From the NCBI GenBank assembly GCA_035570275.1, contig DATMNI010000346.1, positions 1 to 37,499 on the forward strand: DNA of 37,499 nt, given 5' to 3'. Shown here one piece after another: positions 22,934-32,385 of this stretch. A program made the position numbers and the translations under genes. The stretch is from DATMNI01 sp035570275. Its GTDB lineage: Bacteria; Acidobacteriota; Terriglobia; Bryobacterales; Bryobacteraceae. The notes beneath the pieces were generated by a model. That model worked only from the letters and a program-made list of their open reading frames with translations. It was not told where the DNA came from and searched no databases. How positions within the stretch are numbered: position 1 is the first letter of the stretch; every line of letters begins with the position of its first letter.

Positions 22934-25362
22934 TCACTCGTATCTGAGGGCTTCCAGCGGATCGACATTCACCGCGCGGCGAGCCGGTACCCAACAGGCC
23001 AACAGCGCCACACCGGCGAATAATAGTCCGACACCGATCAAGGTGGCTGGGTCGTTTGGTTCGACTTCAAAAAGGAACGACTTGAGGACGCGCGACAAAA
23101 CCAGGGCGGCGGCAATGCCGGAAATCACGCCGCCTGCGATCAACCGGAACCCCTCCGCGTAGACCAGGTTCCGAATGTCGCGCTGCCCGGCGCCGACGGC
23201 GGCGCGAATGGCGATTTCGCGCCGCCGGGAAGCCACCGAGAGCGCCAGCACGCCATAGATACCGACCAGGGTCAGCACCGAGCCCACCACCGAAAACCCG
23301 GCCAATAGCTGCATCGCAAAGGTGCGGGACGCCAGCGAATCGCTCCGAATCTGTTCCAGCGTCTTCACGTTTTCGATGGCGACGGTCGGATCGACCGATC
23401 GCAGTTCGCGTTGCACGGCGGCCAGGATAGACCGCGGGTCGGCGGCCGTCCGGATAACCAGATGCTTGGAAAACGCCGACGCCTGCCACAGTGAAAGATA
23501 AATCTCCGGCTCCGCCGCCTGCGCCAGATCGTCAGTGCGGCCATTGGCCACCACGCCGATGATCTCGGTGGATGGCCGCTGCCGCCCGCTCAGCCAGAGC
23601 TTCTTCCCGATCGGGTTAGCCTTGGGATAGTAACGGTCCGCCAGCGCCTGGTTGACGACCGCTACATTGGGCGCCTTGCGGGTATCGGTGGAACGGAAGT
23701 CCCGTCCATCTACCAGCGCCAGCCCCAGCAGCTTGAAGTAACCCGGCGTGGCTGACCGCAGCGGCATCGAGATCCGGTCGCTCGCCTTGCTGGCGGCGGG
23801 CTGCCCTTCGATCTCGACCGTTGCGGGCCAGTTGTTCCCGGTCAGCGGCACGCCCCACGCGAAAGCCGCCTGTTGTACGCCCGGAAGCGCCGATATCCGC
23901 TCCAAAGCCCTATTATGATATTCGGACCAGTCCCCCTGCACCGCGGTTACGCTCATGGTCAAGATGCGTCCGGTGTTGTAACCCGATTGCACTTTGGACA
24001 GGTTCATCATGGTGCGAATCAGCAGGCCGGCGCCCACCAGCAGCGCCAGGGTCAGGGCCGTCTGCGCCATCGTTACCGCGCGCAGAAGCCGGCGTTCCCC
24101 AAGTCCCGCACTGCTTTTCGGCCCGGCGCTCTTGAGCACCTGCATCGGGTCTAGCCGGGAGGCGCGCAGGGCAGGAAAGAGCCCGGCCAGAAGCGCGGCA
24201 AAAACCGCCGAGCCGAGACCACAGGCCAGCACCGGCCAGCCGGTCGTGGCAGCATCCAGGCGGGGGATGGCGTGTCCGCCAATCAGCTTCAACAGCTTGA
24301 CCAGGCTAAACGCCAGGCCCACGCCAAGCGCCCCGCCCAAAAGGGCCAGCAGGAGACTCTCCGCGGACACCTGCCGGAAAAGCGCCACCCGGCCGATCCC
24401 CAAGGCGCTGCGCACGGCGTACTCCTGCTGCCGCTGGAGCCCGCGCACCAGCAGCAGGGCCGCGGCATTCCCGCACGCGATCAAGAGTACCAGCGCCGCC
24501 GCGCCTAGCAAGGGCAGCAGGATGCGGCGGCCATCGCGATTCAATTCGGCACCCAGCGATTGCACCTGAGGTGCGATCCCATCGAAATCGTGGTCGGCTT
24601 GCGCCTGCCTTGCGGTAATAATCGTGAGTTCACCCTGCGCTTGATGGAGCGAGGTCGCGTCGCGCAACCGCCCCACCACGTCCCAGTCCCGCTGCTTCAG
24701 CCGAGCCGCGTTCGGGGTAACGGGAATCCAATAATCCACCAGTGCGTTCACGTTGTAATTAGGCTCTTGCGCCGCCGTCGGCGATGGAAGAAAACGGGCG
24801 CCCGGCGGCATCACACCGATCACCGTTGGATTCGTGTCCCTGCGGCTGATGCGGATCGTCTTGCCGACAATGTGCGGATCGCCATTGAACTTCCGTTGCC
24901 AGAGGTCATACCCCAGAATGATGACCGGCGCGGTCGTGGCCGCGGTTTCGGACTCGACGAACGTGCGGCCCAGCACCGGTTGCAGCCCGGTCACACGGAA
25001 ATAGTCTCTGGTGACCAGCATTCCTCGAGGGATTCGCTGCCGTCGGAGCGGATGAGAAAGCCGAATGACCAGGCGTACGCGGCGATCGCCTCAAATGACT
25101 TCGCACCCTTTTGCCATTCCATCCACTGCGCTGCGGGCCACGCCTGCGGGCCTGCCAACTGCCGGCCGTCGGTGCGAGCGGTGTGAATCAGCACGAGTTG
25201 TTGCGGTTGCCGATAGGGCGGCGGCGTCAACAGGACGCTTTGAATCAGACTGAAAACCGCCGACGTGGCGCCAATACCCAGCGCCAATGTGAGCACCGCA
25301 ATCAAGCTGAAGCCGGGTTGCTTCAAGAGCATTCGCACGGCAAAACGCAAGTCTTGAATCAT
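22934..25362 (-). pseudogene. ADOP/MacB-type ABC permease with frameshift
   Basis: From ATG 25362 (AGAGGAG upstream) it reads MIQDLRFAVRMLLKQPGFSL...LALGIGATSAVFSLI, the ADOP start. Continuity breaks near 25022, where one base is missing (SESLE|GMLVTRDYFRVTG). From there it runs to 22934 through the MacB periplasmic domain, FtsX-like helices (LGAAALVLLIACGNAAALLLVRG), a second periplasmic part and the closing FtsX block (VGIYGVLALSVASRRREIAIRAAVGAGQRDI...ARRAVNVDPLEALRYE). Restored length is about 809 residues, normal for the Acidobacteria-type orphan permease. No ATPase gene or PadR regulator is adjacent. It is dead as it stands unless the indel is an error. Confidence 0.85.
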
Positions 25363-25419
25363 TCGCTCCTCTTCCGGTTACATCTCTCCCGACTTGGACG
25401 GATGAAGCGCAGGGCTGGT

Positions 25420-25570
25420 TAGGACACCGTTTCAGAAGTTCGCCAACGTATCAGAAACCGCTTGCTAACGCGCGCGGCTCCGATTAACGCGCGCGGCTCC
25501 GATCAGAGCCGCGACGGTCACGGAGCGGCTGTCCCGAAATACGAGACCGTATTATTGAAACGGTGTACTA
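25420..25570. mobile_element. MITE-like palindromic element, copy 2
   Basis: Fifteen-base ends TAGGACACCGTTTCA (25420-25434) and TGAAACGGTGTACTA (25556-25570) are inverted repeats matching at 14 of 15. The interior matches copy 1. It carries an internal duplication of TAACGCGCGCGGCTCCGAT, a step that copy 1 lacks. No coding capacity. It sits just upstream of the ADOP permease start and downstream of the secreted protein at 25646. Confidence 0.85.
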
Positions 25571-25645
25571 AGCGTGCAATGTTGCCGACCGTGTATGCCG
25601 CCGGGTCCGCGAAGGCAGTCTTGTCGAGGTGGAACCGGCGTCGTG

Positions 25646-27001
25646 TTACTTCTGAACCGTGAGGAGCGTGGACGCTGAACTGGCAGTGCCCGCCTGAACG
25701 ACGACTGGCAGGTCGCCATTCGCCGCGCTGGAGGGAACCTGAACGTTGATCTGGTACACACCCGCGGTACCTGGGACCACTCCGGCGAAAGCCACCGTCG
25801 CGGCTGTGCCGCCGATGGTAACCTGCGGCAGCGTGGCGAGGCTGGTTGCCGTTGCCGGCACCAGGCCTGGAATCAGAGCGGGACTCGTCGGTCCCAAGCC
25901 GGTGCCGTACACAACGATCGTTTCTCCCGGCGCAGCCGGAGTCGTTTTGGTGAGAAGGCTGCCATTCAGATGAGAGCACAGCACGCTCTTGCCGTCCACC
26001 GTAAACAACTGGGGCGCGCTCGCCGCAACTGTAATCGTCGTGGCGGCACTTGATCCCGCCGGATTTTTGACCTGCACCGTAGTCGCGCCGGCGCCGGCAT
26101 TGCTCGGCAGCAGAAAATTGACCTGGGTCGGACTGACATACCCCACGTAGGCCACCCGCGGGGTGCTGTTCACGTTCAGCAGCACGCTCACCCCGTCCAA
26201 GGAAAACGGCAACCCCGAATTCTGGAAGTCGCTGTCCGCCCATGCGCGCGTGGTAGCGCTCAGGTTCGAGCCGAAAATCGTCACCCAGGAATCGGGCGCC
26301 ATAGCGCCCACCACGGATGTCGCGGCACTGACGATGTTACCCGCCGTGACCACGGGCGCCGCCGGAATGGCCGGGGCCAACTGCACACTTGAGGTATAGA
26401 TCTGATCCCCCGTGGGGGCGCCGTTTCCATTGGCCGCATTCCCGGCGACGTAGAGCGTTACGGGGCCGGCATTGGTCGCGGGCGGCGTCCAATCGAACTG
26501 GAACGTGGCGCCCCCAGGAGTGCCGTTGCGCGTGCCGGCTGAGGTGTGCGTGATGAAGGAAACTCCGGATGCGCAAGGCTTGGGCGCACTGTCTTCGCAG
26601 ATCACTTGCGTCATGTTGTCAATGGGAGTGAAATCGCCGGCCTGGCCGTTCTGGAGATCGCTGTTCAATCGCGCCGTCAATTCGAAGCCCCATCGCTGTT
26701 GTGCGGGGTCGGCGACCTGGACGGCCACCCGCTGTTTGACACCGGGAATGTAGAACGCTCCGCTTTGCAGAACGATCTTGACGCTTCCCGGGCCCGAGTT
26801 GAGCGCGTTGGTGGTATGGCACTGCGTGCAGGCCTTAGGGTTATCTCCGGGACCGGCGGTGACGCGCGGCGCGGGACCGTAGCTATGTCCAAATGTGACG
26901 ATCGGCGAAATGCCTGCTAAGATCGCAAGAACCAGAACGAGACGCCGCGCTCCGTTGCGGCGGTGACAAGACACAGCGGTGCCATAGGTCAACACATTCA
27001 T
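25646..27001 (-). CDS. Secreted CxxCH protein with Reeler-like domain and Solibacter-type C-terminal domain
   Basis: A 451-residue exported protein. ATG 27001 has AAAGGGGA upstream. The signal region (LVLVLAILAGISPIVTFGHSYGPAP) leads into PGDNPKACTQCHTTNALNSG, a CxxCH heme-type motif. Next comes a segment ending RWGFELTARLNSD, as in choice-of-anchor V / Reeler-like domains (about 70-210). The C-terminus (about 215-451) has GNIVSAATSVVGAMAPDSWVTIFGSNLSATT...TTPAAPGETIVVYGTGLGPTS...GVYQINVQVPSSAANGD, a TIGR03437-type domain. A redox or carbohydrate-binding role is possible, but only one heme motif is present. Probably surface-attached. Confidence 0.78.
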   Translation of the reverse strand: MNVLTYGTAVSCHRRNGARRLVLVLAILAGISPIVTFGHSYGPAPRVTAGPGDNPKACTQCHTTNALNSGPGSVKIVLQSGAFYIPGVKQRVAVQVADPAQQRWGFELTARLNSDLQNGQAGDFTPIDNMTQVICEDSAPKPCASGVSFITHTSAGTRNGTPGGATFQFDWTPPATNAGPVTLYVAGNAANGNGAPTGDQIYTSSVQLAPAIPAAPVVTAGNIVSAATSVVGAMAPDSWVTIFGSNLSATTRAWADSDFQNSGLPFSLDGVSVLLNVNSTPRVAYVGYVSPTQVNFLLPSNAGAGATTVQVKNPAGSSAATTITVAASAPQLFTVDGKSVLCSHLNGSLLTKTTPAAPGETIVVYGTGLGPTSPALIPGLVPATATSLATLPQVTIGGTAATVAFAGVVPGTAGVYQINVQVPSSAANGDLPVVVQAGTASSASTLLTVQK

Positions 27002-27095
27002 AAAATTGAAATCCCCTTTAGACAAACTGATTTTCGAGCCTGCGCGACGAGGGCCCGGTGCGGGTGGCCCGTGAAGCCATAACTCTATAGCAAGA

Positions 27096-27124
27096 ACTCT
27101 AAGACATCCGCCAAATGACGTCAA
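27096..27124 (-). promoter_or_regulatory. Sigma-70-like promoter of the secreted CxxCH protein
   Basis: On the minus strand TTGACG (27124-27119) and TAGAGT (27101-27096) are separated by 17 bp, about 95 bp upstream of the start at 27001. The -35 box is good and the -10 acceptable. The rest of 27125-27228 holds nothing. Confidence 0.5.
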
Positions 27125-27228
27125 GATCTTTTTTTGCCGCTAGTCGCTTCTTGGCTTCAAATCATAGATAAAAAGGAAATTATTTGCGGGACATGCGGCC
27201 ATTTGGGCAGACCGATGCAACAGATGTG

Positions 27229-27291
27229 AGTCTTGACCGGCAGGCGGCAGCGTGCCACCGTAAGTCTTGAGGGCGGCGGCAGCGTGCCACC
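27229..27291. repeat. Two imperfect direct repeats of about 30 bp
   Basis: AGTCTTGA...GGCGGCAGCGTGCCACC occurs at 27229-27259 and again at 27263-27291. The copies are 31 and 29 bp, separated by three bases. The gap 27292-27594 has no supportable gene. It does include TTGACA at 27454, without a convincing -10 box. Confidence 0.7.
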
Positions 27292-27594
27292 CCTGCGCGA
27301 GCGCCGCGGCCTGATCTCTTTGAGACTCCGCGCAAGACCCGGTGCCCCAAAAGGAGCCGGACGCGTGCGTACGGCAAAGGAGCCCCGCAAGGAAGAGTAC
27401 GGCGCGGAGATCCTACCGAGTCTTTGCCGACTGAAGTTAGAAGAGCTTGCGGATTGACAATTTTCGCGATCGATTGCAGCTTCCTGGATCTGACTCCGCT
27501 GAAGGCGTTTTCGGTGTCACTGGCGGAGGAGCCAAAGGATCTGATTGCAACCGCCGGCTCCGTAATAAACTACGCTTAGGCACAAGGCTGCGAC

Positions 27595-28863
27595 ATGGGT
27601 GAAGACGGTCGAACCGGGTTGGTGGCGCGGGCATTTCGGCTGGTGAGGGCGCAGGATTTCGTCTGGCTCCTGCTGTTCGCGGTGTTGGCGGCAACCAGCG
27701 AGTCCCTGGACCCGCCCGCCATGTTGCCTCTGGCTGCGCTGGCGTTGGTGCAGGTGCTGGAACCCAAGATCCCCGCTTTGGCGTCCACCCGCGGCCGGAT
27801 CGCCTGGATTGTTTTGAAACTGGCGCTGGGATACCTGGTGATCGGCTATACCGGCGCCATCGAGAGTCACTTCTGGCTGGTGCTGCTTTTGCCGGTGGTC
27901 ACCGCGGCGGCCACGTTCGGCGTACTGGGTACTCTCATCTTTTCGATTGCAGCCAGTGGCGCCTACCTGTCTTTTCTGTTGTACCTTAGACCGGAGGAGA
28001 CCATCGAAGGGCAGGACGTGGTTGAGTTGGTGGCGCGCGTCGCCTTCCTGGCCATGGCCGGGAACCTGGTCAATGCGCTGGCCGAAGATCTGCGCATCCA
28101 ATCGCAGCAGCACCGGCGCGCAGCCCAACAACTGGCTGAGGCCAACGCTCATATCCAGCAGGCCGAGGAGGCTGTCCGGCGCTCGGACCGGCTGGCGGCT
28201 CTGGGGCAACTCACGGCGGGGCTGGCGCACGAACTGCGCAATCCGCTGGGCACCATCAAGGCGTCGGCCGAAATGCTGAACCGCCAGTTGAGCGCCGAGA
28301 ACGATGTGGCGCGCGAAATGGCCGGGTTCATTTCCTCGGAAGTGGACCGCACCAATTCACTGGTCACGCGCTTTTTGCATTTCGCGCGGCCGCTCCAGGT
28401 GCGGTTGGAAAAGGCGGACCTCCACCAGATGCTGGACCGCGCCATTGCCGAGGCGGAGCGCGAGGCGCCGGAAATCGCCATCTACCGGAACTATGCGCCG
28501 GAGATTCCGCCGTTTCCTTTCGACGCCGAACTGATGGAGCGGGTTGTCTACAACCTGGTGCTCAACGCGGCGCAGGCCACGGCGCCGGGGGGCGCGGTGA
28601 CGGTGAAGACGCGGGCGGCCGATGAAATGGCCGAGATCGCGGTAATCGACCGTGGCGTGGGAATCGACCCGAAACAGCGCGACAGCATCTTCAACCCGTT
28701 CTTCACCACCAAGCCGGCCGGTGTGGGGCTGGGCCTGGCCATCGTTTCCAAGGTCGTGGACGAACACGGAGGTAAGATAGCAGTAGAGAGCGAGCCTGGA
28801 AAGGGCAGCATCTTTCGCGTGATTCTACCCATGGAACGGCCCCGCTCCGAAACCCCAGCTTGA
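27595..28863 (+). CDS. NtrB-type membrane sensor histidine kinase
   Basis: A 422-residue kinase. The N-terminal 160 residues contain five to six membrane segments (about 21-34, 41-57, 69-87, 91-111, 112-131, 143-161) with short loops, so the signal is probably sensed in or near the membrane. A coiled linker (about 165-198) follows. HisKA has LAALGQLTAGLAHELRNPLG with the phospho-accepting His212. The HATPase domain shows NLVLNAAQAT (N box), VIDRGVGID (G1), FNPFFTTKPAGVGLGLAIVSKVV (F and G2 boxes). It phosphorylates the response regulator encoded 51 bp downstream. The start ATG 27595 has only a weak AAGG. Confidence 0.9.
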   Translation: MGEDGRTGLVARAFRLVRAQDFVWLLLFAVLAATSESLDPPAMLPLAALALVQVLEPKIPALASTRGRIAWIVLKLALGYLVIGYTGAIESHFWLVLLLPVVTAAATFGVLGTLIFSIAASGAYLSFLLYLRPEETIEGQDVVELVARVAFLAMAGNLVNALAEDLRIQSQQHRRAAQQLAEANAHIQQAEEAVRRSDRLAALGQLTAGLAHELRNPLGTIKASAEMLNRQLSAENDVAREMAGFISSEVDRTNSLVTRFLHFARPLQVRLEKADLHQMLDRAIAEAEREAPEIAIYRNYAPEIPPFPFDAELMERVVYNLVLNAAQATAPGGAVTVKTRAADEMAEIAVIDRGVGIDPKQRDSIFNPFFTTKPAGVGLGLAIVSKVVDEHGGKIAVESEPGKGSIFRVILPMERPRSETPA

Positions 28864-28866
28864 AAT

Positions 28867-28902
28867 CCGGCATGAAAACCGGTATGAGAACCGGCATGAG
28901 AA
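28867..28902. repeat. Three tandem 12-bp units between kinase and regulator
   Basis: CCGGCATGAAAA, CCGGTATGAGAA and CCGGCATGAGAA. Each holds an ATG in another frame from the regulator. It fills most of the 51-bp gap. Confidence 0.8.
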
Positions 28903-28914
28903 AAGAGGCTCTTC

Positions 28915-30267
28915 TTGAAGAAGCGCATTCTGGTAGTCGAAGACGAAGAGAAGCTGCGGCGTGTCATTGAACTGCAACTGGTGTCGTCGGGCTTCGAGGT
29001 GGACAAGGCCGGAACGGCGGAAGACGGCCTCAAGATCGTGGACCGCGCCGACATGGTGCTGACCGATCTGAAGCTGCCCGGAATCGACGGGCTGCAGTTT
29101 CTGGGGCTGATCCGGCGCCAGAATTCGCACGTGCCGGTGGTGGTGATGACGGCCTTCGGCAGCATCGAAACCGCGGTGGAGTCGATGAAGGCCGGCGCCA
29201 CCGATTTCCTGTTGAAGCCATTCTCGCTGGATCACCTGATGCAAGTGGTCAACAAGGCGCTGGAAGTGCGGGCGCTGCGCGACGAAAACCGCCAGCTCAA
29301 GGAGGAACTGGGGCGGCGTTACGAGTTCGACAACATCATCGGCCGCAGCGGTTCCATGCAGGAGATTTTCGCCACCATTGAGCGCGTGGGGCCCACGCGC
29401 GCCACGGTGCTGCTGGCCGGGGAAAGCGGTGTGGGCAAGGACTTGATCGCGCGCGCCATCCACTTCCACTCGCCGCGCCGCGACCGGCCGCTGGTCAAGA
29501 TCAACTGCAGCGCGATACCGGAAAACCTGATGGAAAGCGAGCTGTTCGGCTACGAGAAAGGCGCCTTCACCGGCGCCAACACAACCAAGCCGGGCAAATT
29601 CGAGCAGGCCGACACGGGCACGGTCTTCCTGGACGAGATTGGCGATGTGCCGGGCGCCATTCAGGTGAAACTGCTGCGCATTCTGCAGGAGCGGGAGTTC
29701 GAGCGTCTGGGCAGCAATGTGACCCGCCACATCGACGTGCGCGTGATCGCGGCCACTAACCAGGATCTGCGCGCCGCGCTGGAACAGGGCACCTTCCGCG
29801 AGGACCTCTATTACCGCCTCAACGTGGTGCCGCTCAACATTCCGCCGCTGCGCGAGCGCAAGCAGGACATTCCGTTTCTGGCCAACCATTTCGTGAAGAA
29901 GCTGGCGCCGGAGACCGGCTGCCGGGTGGAATCGATCACCGATGCGGCCATGGAAAAACTCATGGGCTACCATTGGCCCGGCAACGTGCGCGAACTGGAG
30001 AACGTGGTTGAGCGCAGCCTGGTGATGGCCACCGGGACGCAGCTGGATGCCGCGGACATCAAGCTGGAGAGCGCGCCCCGCCCGCGCCCGCAGAGCGGCG
30101 ACACGCATTTCCTGCCGGAGGGGCTCAGCCTGGACCAGTATGAGCAGGAGATCATCCGCGAAGCCCTGCGGCGCGCCGACGGGAACAAGAGCCAGGCCGC
30201 GCGCCTGCTGGGGCTGACCAGGAACGCGCTGCGCTACCGGTTGACGCAGATGGGGATGGAAGGGTAG
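28915..30267 (+). CDS. NtrC-family sigma-54-dependent response regulator
   Basis: A 450-residue activator. The receiver domain (1-120) has KKRILVVEDEE and the phospho-acceptor Asp51 in VLTDLKLPG. The AAA+ domain (about 138-375) has Walker A GESGVGKD (169-176), the sigma-54 contact loop GAFTGA (216-221) and Walker B VFLDEI (238-242). The C-terminus has a Fis-type helix-turn-helix (EALRRADGNKSQAARLLGLTRNALRYRLTQMG). After phosphorylation it should oligomerise and open sigma-54 promoters. TTG 28915 is the likely start, with AAAAGAGG upstream. No -12/-24 promoter is recognised beside the genes, so its targets are elsewhere. Confidence 0.93.
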   Translation: MKKRILVVEDEEKLRRVIELQLVSSGFEVDKAGTAEDGLKIVDRADMVLTDLKLPGIDGLQFLGLIRRQNSHVPVVVMTAFGSIETAVESMKAGATDFLLKPFSLDHLMQVVNKALEVRALRDENRQLKEELGRRYEFDNIIGRSGSMQEIFATIERVGPTRATVLLAGESGVGKDLIARAIHFHSPRRDRPLVKINCSAIPENLMESELFGYEKGAFTGANTTKPGKFEQADTGTVFLDEIGDVPGAIQVKLLRILQEREFERLGSNVTRHIDVRVIAATNQDLRAALEQGTFREDLYYRLNVVPLNIPPLRERKQDIPFLANHFVKKLAPETGCRVESITDAAMEKLMGYHWPGNVRELENVVERSLVMATGTQLDAADIKLESAPRPRPQSGDTHFLPEGLSLDQYEQEIIREALRRADGNKSQAARLLGLTRNALRYRLTQMGMEG

Positions 30268-30275
30268 AACGTAGG

Positions 30276-30301
30276 ACAGGCCATCGTTCTCCGTGGCCTG
30301 T
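30276..30301. terminator. Hairpin between convergent genes
   Basis: ACAGGCCA (30276-30283) pairs perfectly with TGGCCTGT (30294-30301) around a 10-nt loop. It sits between the regulator stop (30267) and the RES toxin stop (30307), so it could serve both strands. No long T run follows. Confidence 0.6.
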
Positions 30302-30306
30302 AAGGT

Positions 30307-30867
30307 CTACTTGCGATTCGGCGTGATTCGGCGCACGATCGCCCGAGCCGCTTGGGCAAGCGCCGGATCGTCAAGCTTCAAGGGTGTTACGTCCTTCAGT
30401 CTGAGGCGCTCCAGGTTCCACAGGGCAAGACTGGCCCATTCCGGGTCATAGTAGGACCACCAACGCACGCCGATCCAAGTACCTTGGCTGTGGATACGCC
30501 GGGCCCAGGAGCGGCTGCGGGCGTAGTCGCGGCTTACGACATCCGACGGGCGGAGACCGAGCGCCAACAGTTGCCGCGGGTCGTCCAGATCGCAAACCCG
30601 GGAATCGTCCGGCAGATGGTAACGCGCTATCGCCCGCACGCTGCCAGGGAGGCTCGGGCTGCCTTGCAGGATCGATGGTGTCCACTCGGGAAAGCGGCCG
30701 AAGGCTTCGGCAAGCGCCCCTGCCGCGGCATCGCTGACGTAGAGGACTGCGTAGATGCTGGGATTGTCAACTCTGCCCCCGCCTTGCGGTGGAACATACA
30801 TCGCGCCTCCGGGAGCTTTGTTGGCGGCGCTTGCCAGATAGGGGAAAACGCGAAACAGGTCCGGCAC
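30307..30867 (-). CDS. RES-domain toxin
   Basis: A 186-residue protein of the RES family (Pfam 08808). It has an Arg in LFRVFPYL (about 6), a Glu in AGALAEAFGRFPEW (about 54), and a Ser in GVRWWSYYDPEWASLALW (near 139). These match the conserved R-E-S residues. RES toxins act as NAD+ phosphorylases or hydrolases that deplete NAD+. GTG 30867 is the only plausible start and has no good Shine-Dalgarno, suggesting coupling to the upstream antitoxin. That gene ends 23 bases earlier. Catalytic residues appear intact. Confidence 0.8.
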   Translation of the reverse strand: MPDLFRVFPYLASAANKAPGGAMYVPPQGGGRVDNPSIYAVLYVSDAAAGALAEAFGRFPEWTPSILQGSPSLPGSVRAIARYHLPDDSRVCDLDDPRQLLALGLRPSDVVSRDYARSRSWARRIHSQGTWIGVRWWSYYDPEWASLALWNLERLRLKDVTPLKLDDPALAQAARAIVRRITPNRK

Positions 30868-30890
30868 GGAGGTGAAGCAAAAGACGCCGG

Positions 30891-31298
30891 CTAAGCCAAG
30901 ACGCCTTGCGAAATGCCGTCAATGGCCCGGATCACCGGCGCCGCGCCTTCCATCGCCAGAACGTCAATTGGCCGCGCGCCCCCGAGCAGCGGCTCAGAGC
31001 CAACCAGCCACATCGCAGCCGCTTCAATTGGATAGACGCGCACGATGCGCGTGAGGACGTCATGCAGATCCACGATCCGCCGGCCCATTTCGCCGCTGAC
31101 AGCTTCCTTCCCGCTAGTCCAGCGGGAAACCTGCGCTTTGTCGGCGCCGAGCAATCGGGCGGCGGCGTTGGTTCCAAGCGCCGTGACCACGCGGGCCAGA
31201 AGGGGCCCTACATCAACCAACTCTTCGGCGGACGGACGGAGGGCTACGTTCTTGGCCGCCGGCTGCCAGGTGCGAGGTATGTATTGTATTGAACCCAT
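30891..31298 (-). CDS. Xre/MbcA/ParS-type antitoxin of the RES toxin
   Basis: A 135-residue protein. LGTNAAARLLGADKAQVSRWTSGKEAVSGEMGRRIVDLHDVLTRI (about 55-100) is a helix-turn-helix followed by the toxin-binding DUF2384-like segment IEAAAMWLVGSEPLLGGARPIDVLAMEGAAPVIRAI. This is the standard partner of RES toxins. It neutralises by occluding the active site and represses the operon. ATG 31298 is preferred over the extension to 31400 because the family starts near MGSIQYIP, although the ribosome site is poor. The gap 31299-31396 holds GGCATCCG-type repeats. Confidence 0.82.
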   Translation of the reverse strand: MGSIQYIPRTWQPAAKNVALRPSAEELVDVGPLLARVVTALGTNAAARLLGADKAQVSRWTSGKEAVSGEMGRRIVDLHDVLTRIVRVYPIEAAAMWLVGSEPLLGGARPIDVLAMEGAAPVIRAIDGISQGVLA

Positions 31299-31396
31299 GG
31301 CTGAAGCATAGCTCAACAGATACGGTTGAGTCAAGCGGCAACAACCGGCCAACCGGTCACCGGCATCCGAGTGAAGCGAGCATCCGGCATCCGCCT

Positions 31397-32368
31397 TCAA
31401 TACCCCTGTTTCTTATTCACCACATTGCGCAGCGGCTCGCCGGTACGAAACCGTTCAAACTGTTCCAGAAAGAACCGCATCGCCTGCTCCTGCCAATCGG
31501 CGGTGTGGTCGGCACAGTGCGGCGAGAGCAGCACGTTCTCCAACCGGTAGAACGGATGGCCTTCGGGTAGCGGCTCCTTATCGAAAACATCCAGGCCGGC
31601 GCCTTTGATGCGGCCTTCGGTAAGCGCCCGCACCATGGCCGCTTCGTCGATCACCGGGCCGCGACCCACGTTGATCACCACCGCGTTCGGCTTCATGGCC
31701 GCGAATTCGGCTTCCCCGATCAGGCCCCTGGTATCGGGCGTCAACGGCGCTGCCACCACCACGTAATCGCACCGCGCGATCATCTCCAACCGGCCGTCCG
31801 GACTGTATATCTGGTCCACCAGCGGATCCACGTTGTACAAGGACGGCCCCTGCCGCCTTAGGGCCAGTATCCGCAGACCCATAGCCCGCAGCCGGGTGGC
31901 CGCCGCGCGCCCGATATCGCCGTAACCCACGATTCCCGCCGTCTGGCCGGTGACCTCCACCACGTCGAACGCCTCCCAGCGGCCCGCCATCTGGTTGCGC
32001 ATCATGCGGCGGAAATCTTTGGCGAAATAGAGCACCGCCGCCAAGGCGAATTCGCCCAGCGACTGGCTGAAGACACCGCGCCCATTGGTCAGCGGCACCG
32101 GGCTTTCGATCAGTTCCGGAAAGAGCATACTGTCCAGACCCGCCGCCTTCGAATGCACCCAGCGTACGTTCGGGGACATGGCGAAAGCCTCTCGCAGCAA
32201 CTGGCGCCCACCACCCCAGTTGAAAATCACATCGGCAGCGGGCGCCGCCCGTTCAAAGGCTTCCGCCGAATTCCCTACCGCCAGGCTGGTCTCGGAAGGC
32301 AATTCCTGGAGCATCGCCAGTTGAGGGTCCGTGGGGTTTGCCAGCACCAGTATTGTGTTATTGTCCAT
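31397..32368 (-). CDS. D-2-hydroxyacid dehydrogenase
   Basis: A 323-residue NAD(P)-dependent dehydrogenase of the D-isomer family. The NAD-binding fold has VTGQTAGIVGYGDIGRAAATRLRAMGLRILALRR (GxGxxG). The catalytic Arg/Glu/His are expected in INVGRGPVIDEAAM, GLDVFDKEPLPEGHPFY and LLSPHCADHT (His near 290). The last is the usual acid-base histidine. The substrate is unknown (glyoxylate/hydroxypyruvate-type are candidates). Start ATG 32368. It is divergent from glpX with only 17 bp between start codons, and I see no Shine-Dalgarno in its own direction. Confidence 0.87.
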   Translation of the reverse strand: MDNNTILVLANPTDPQLAMLQELPSETSLAVGNSAEAFERAAPAADVIFNWGGGRQLLREAFAMSPNVRWVHSKAAGLDSMLFPELIESPVPLTNGRGVFSQSLGEFALAAVLYFAKDFRRMMRNQMAGRWEAFDVVEVTGQTAGIVGYGDIGRAAATRLRAMGLRILALRRQGPSLYNVDPLVDQIYSPDGRLEMIARCDYVVVAAPLTPDTRGLIGEAEFAAMKPNAVVINVGRGPVIDEAAMVRALTEGRIKGAGLDVFDKEPLPEGHPFYRLENVLLSPHCADHTADWQEQAMRFFLEQFERFRTGEPLRNVVNKKQGY

Positions 32369-32385
32369 GAGGAGAAAGCTACCAC

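Noticed and set aside
27233..27457. 74-codon ORF in the gap before the kinase
   Set aside because: It spans the direct repeats, has no ribosome site and no recognisable domain.
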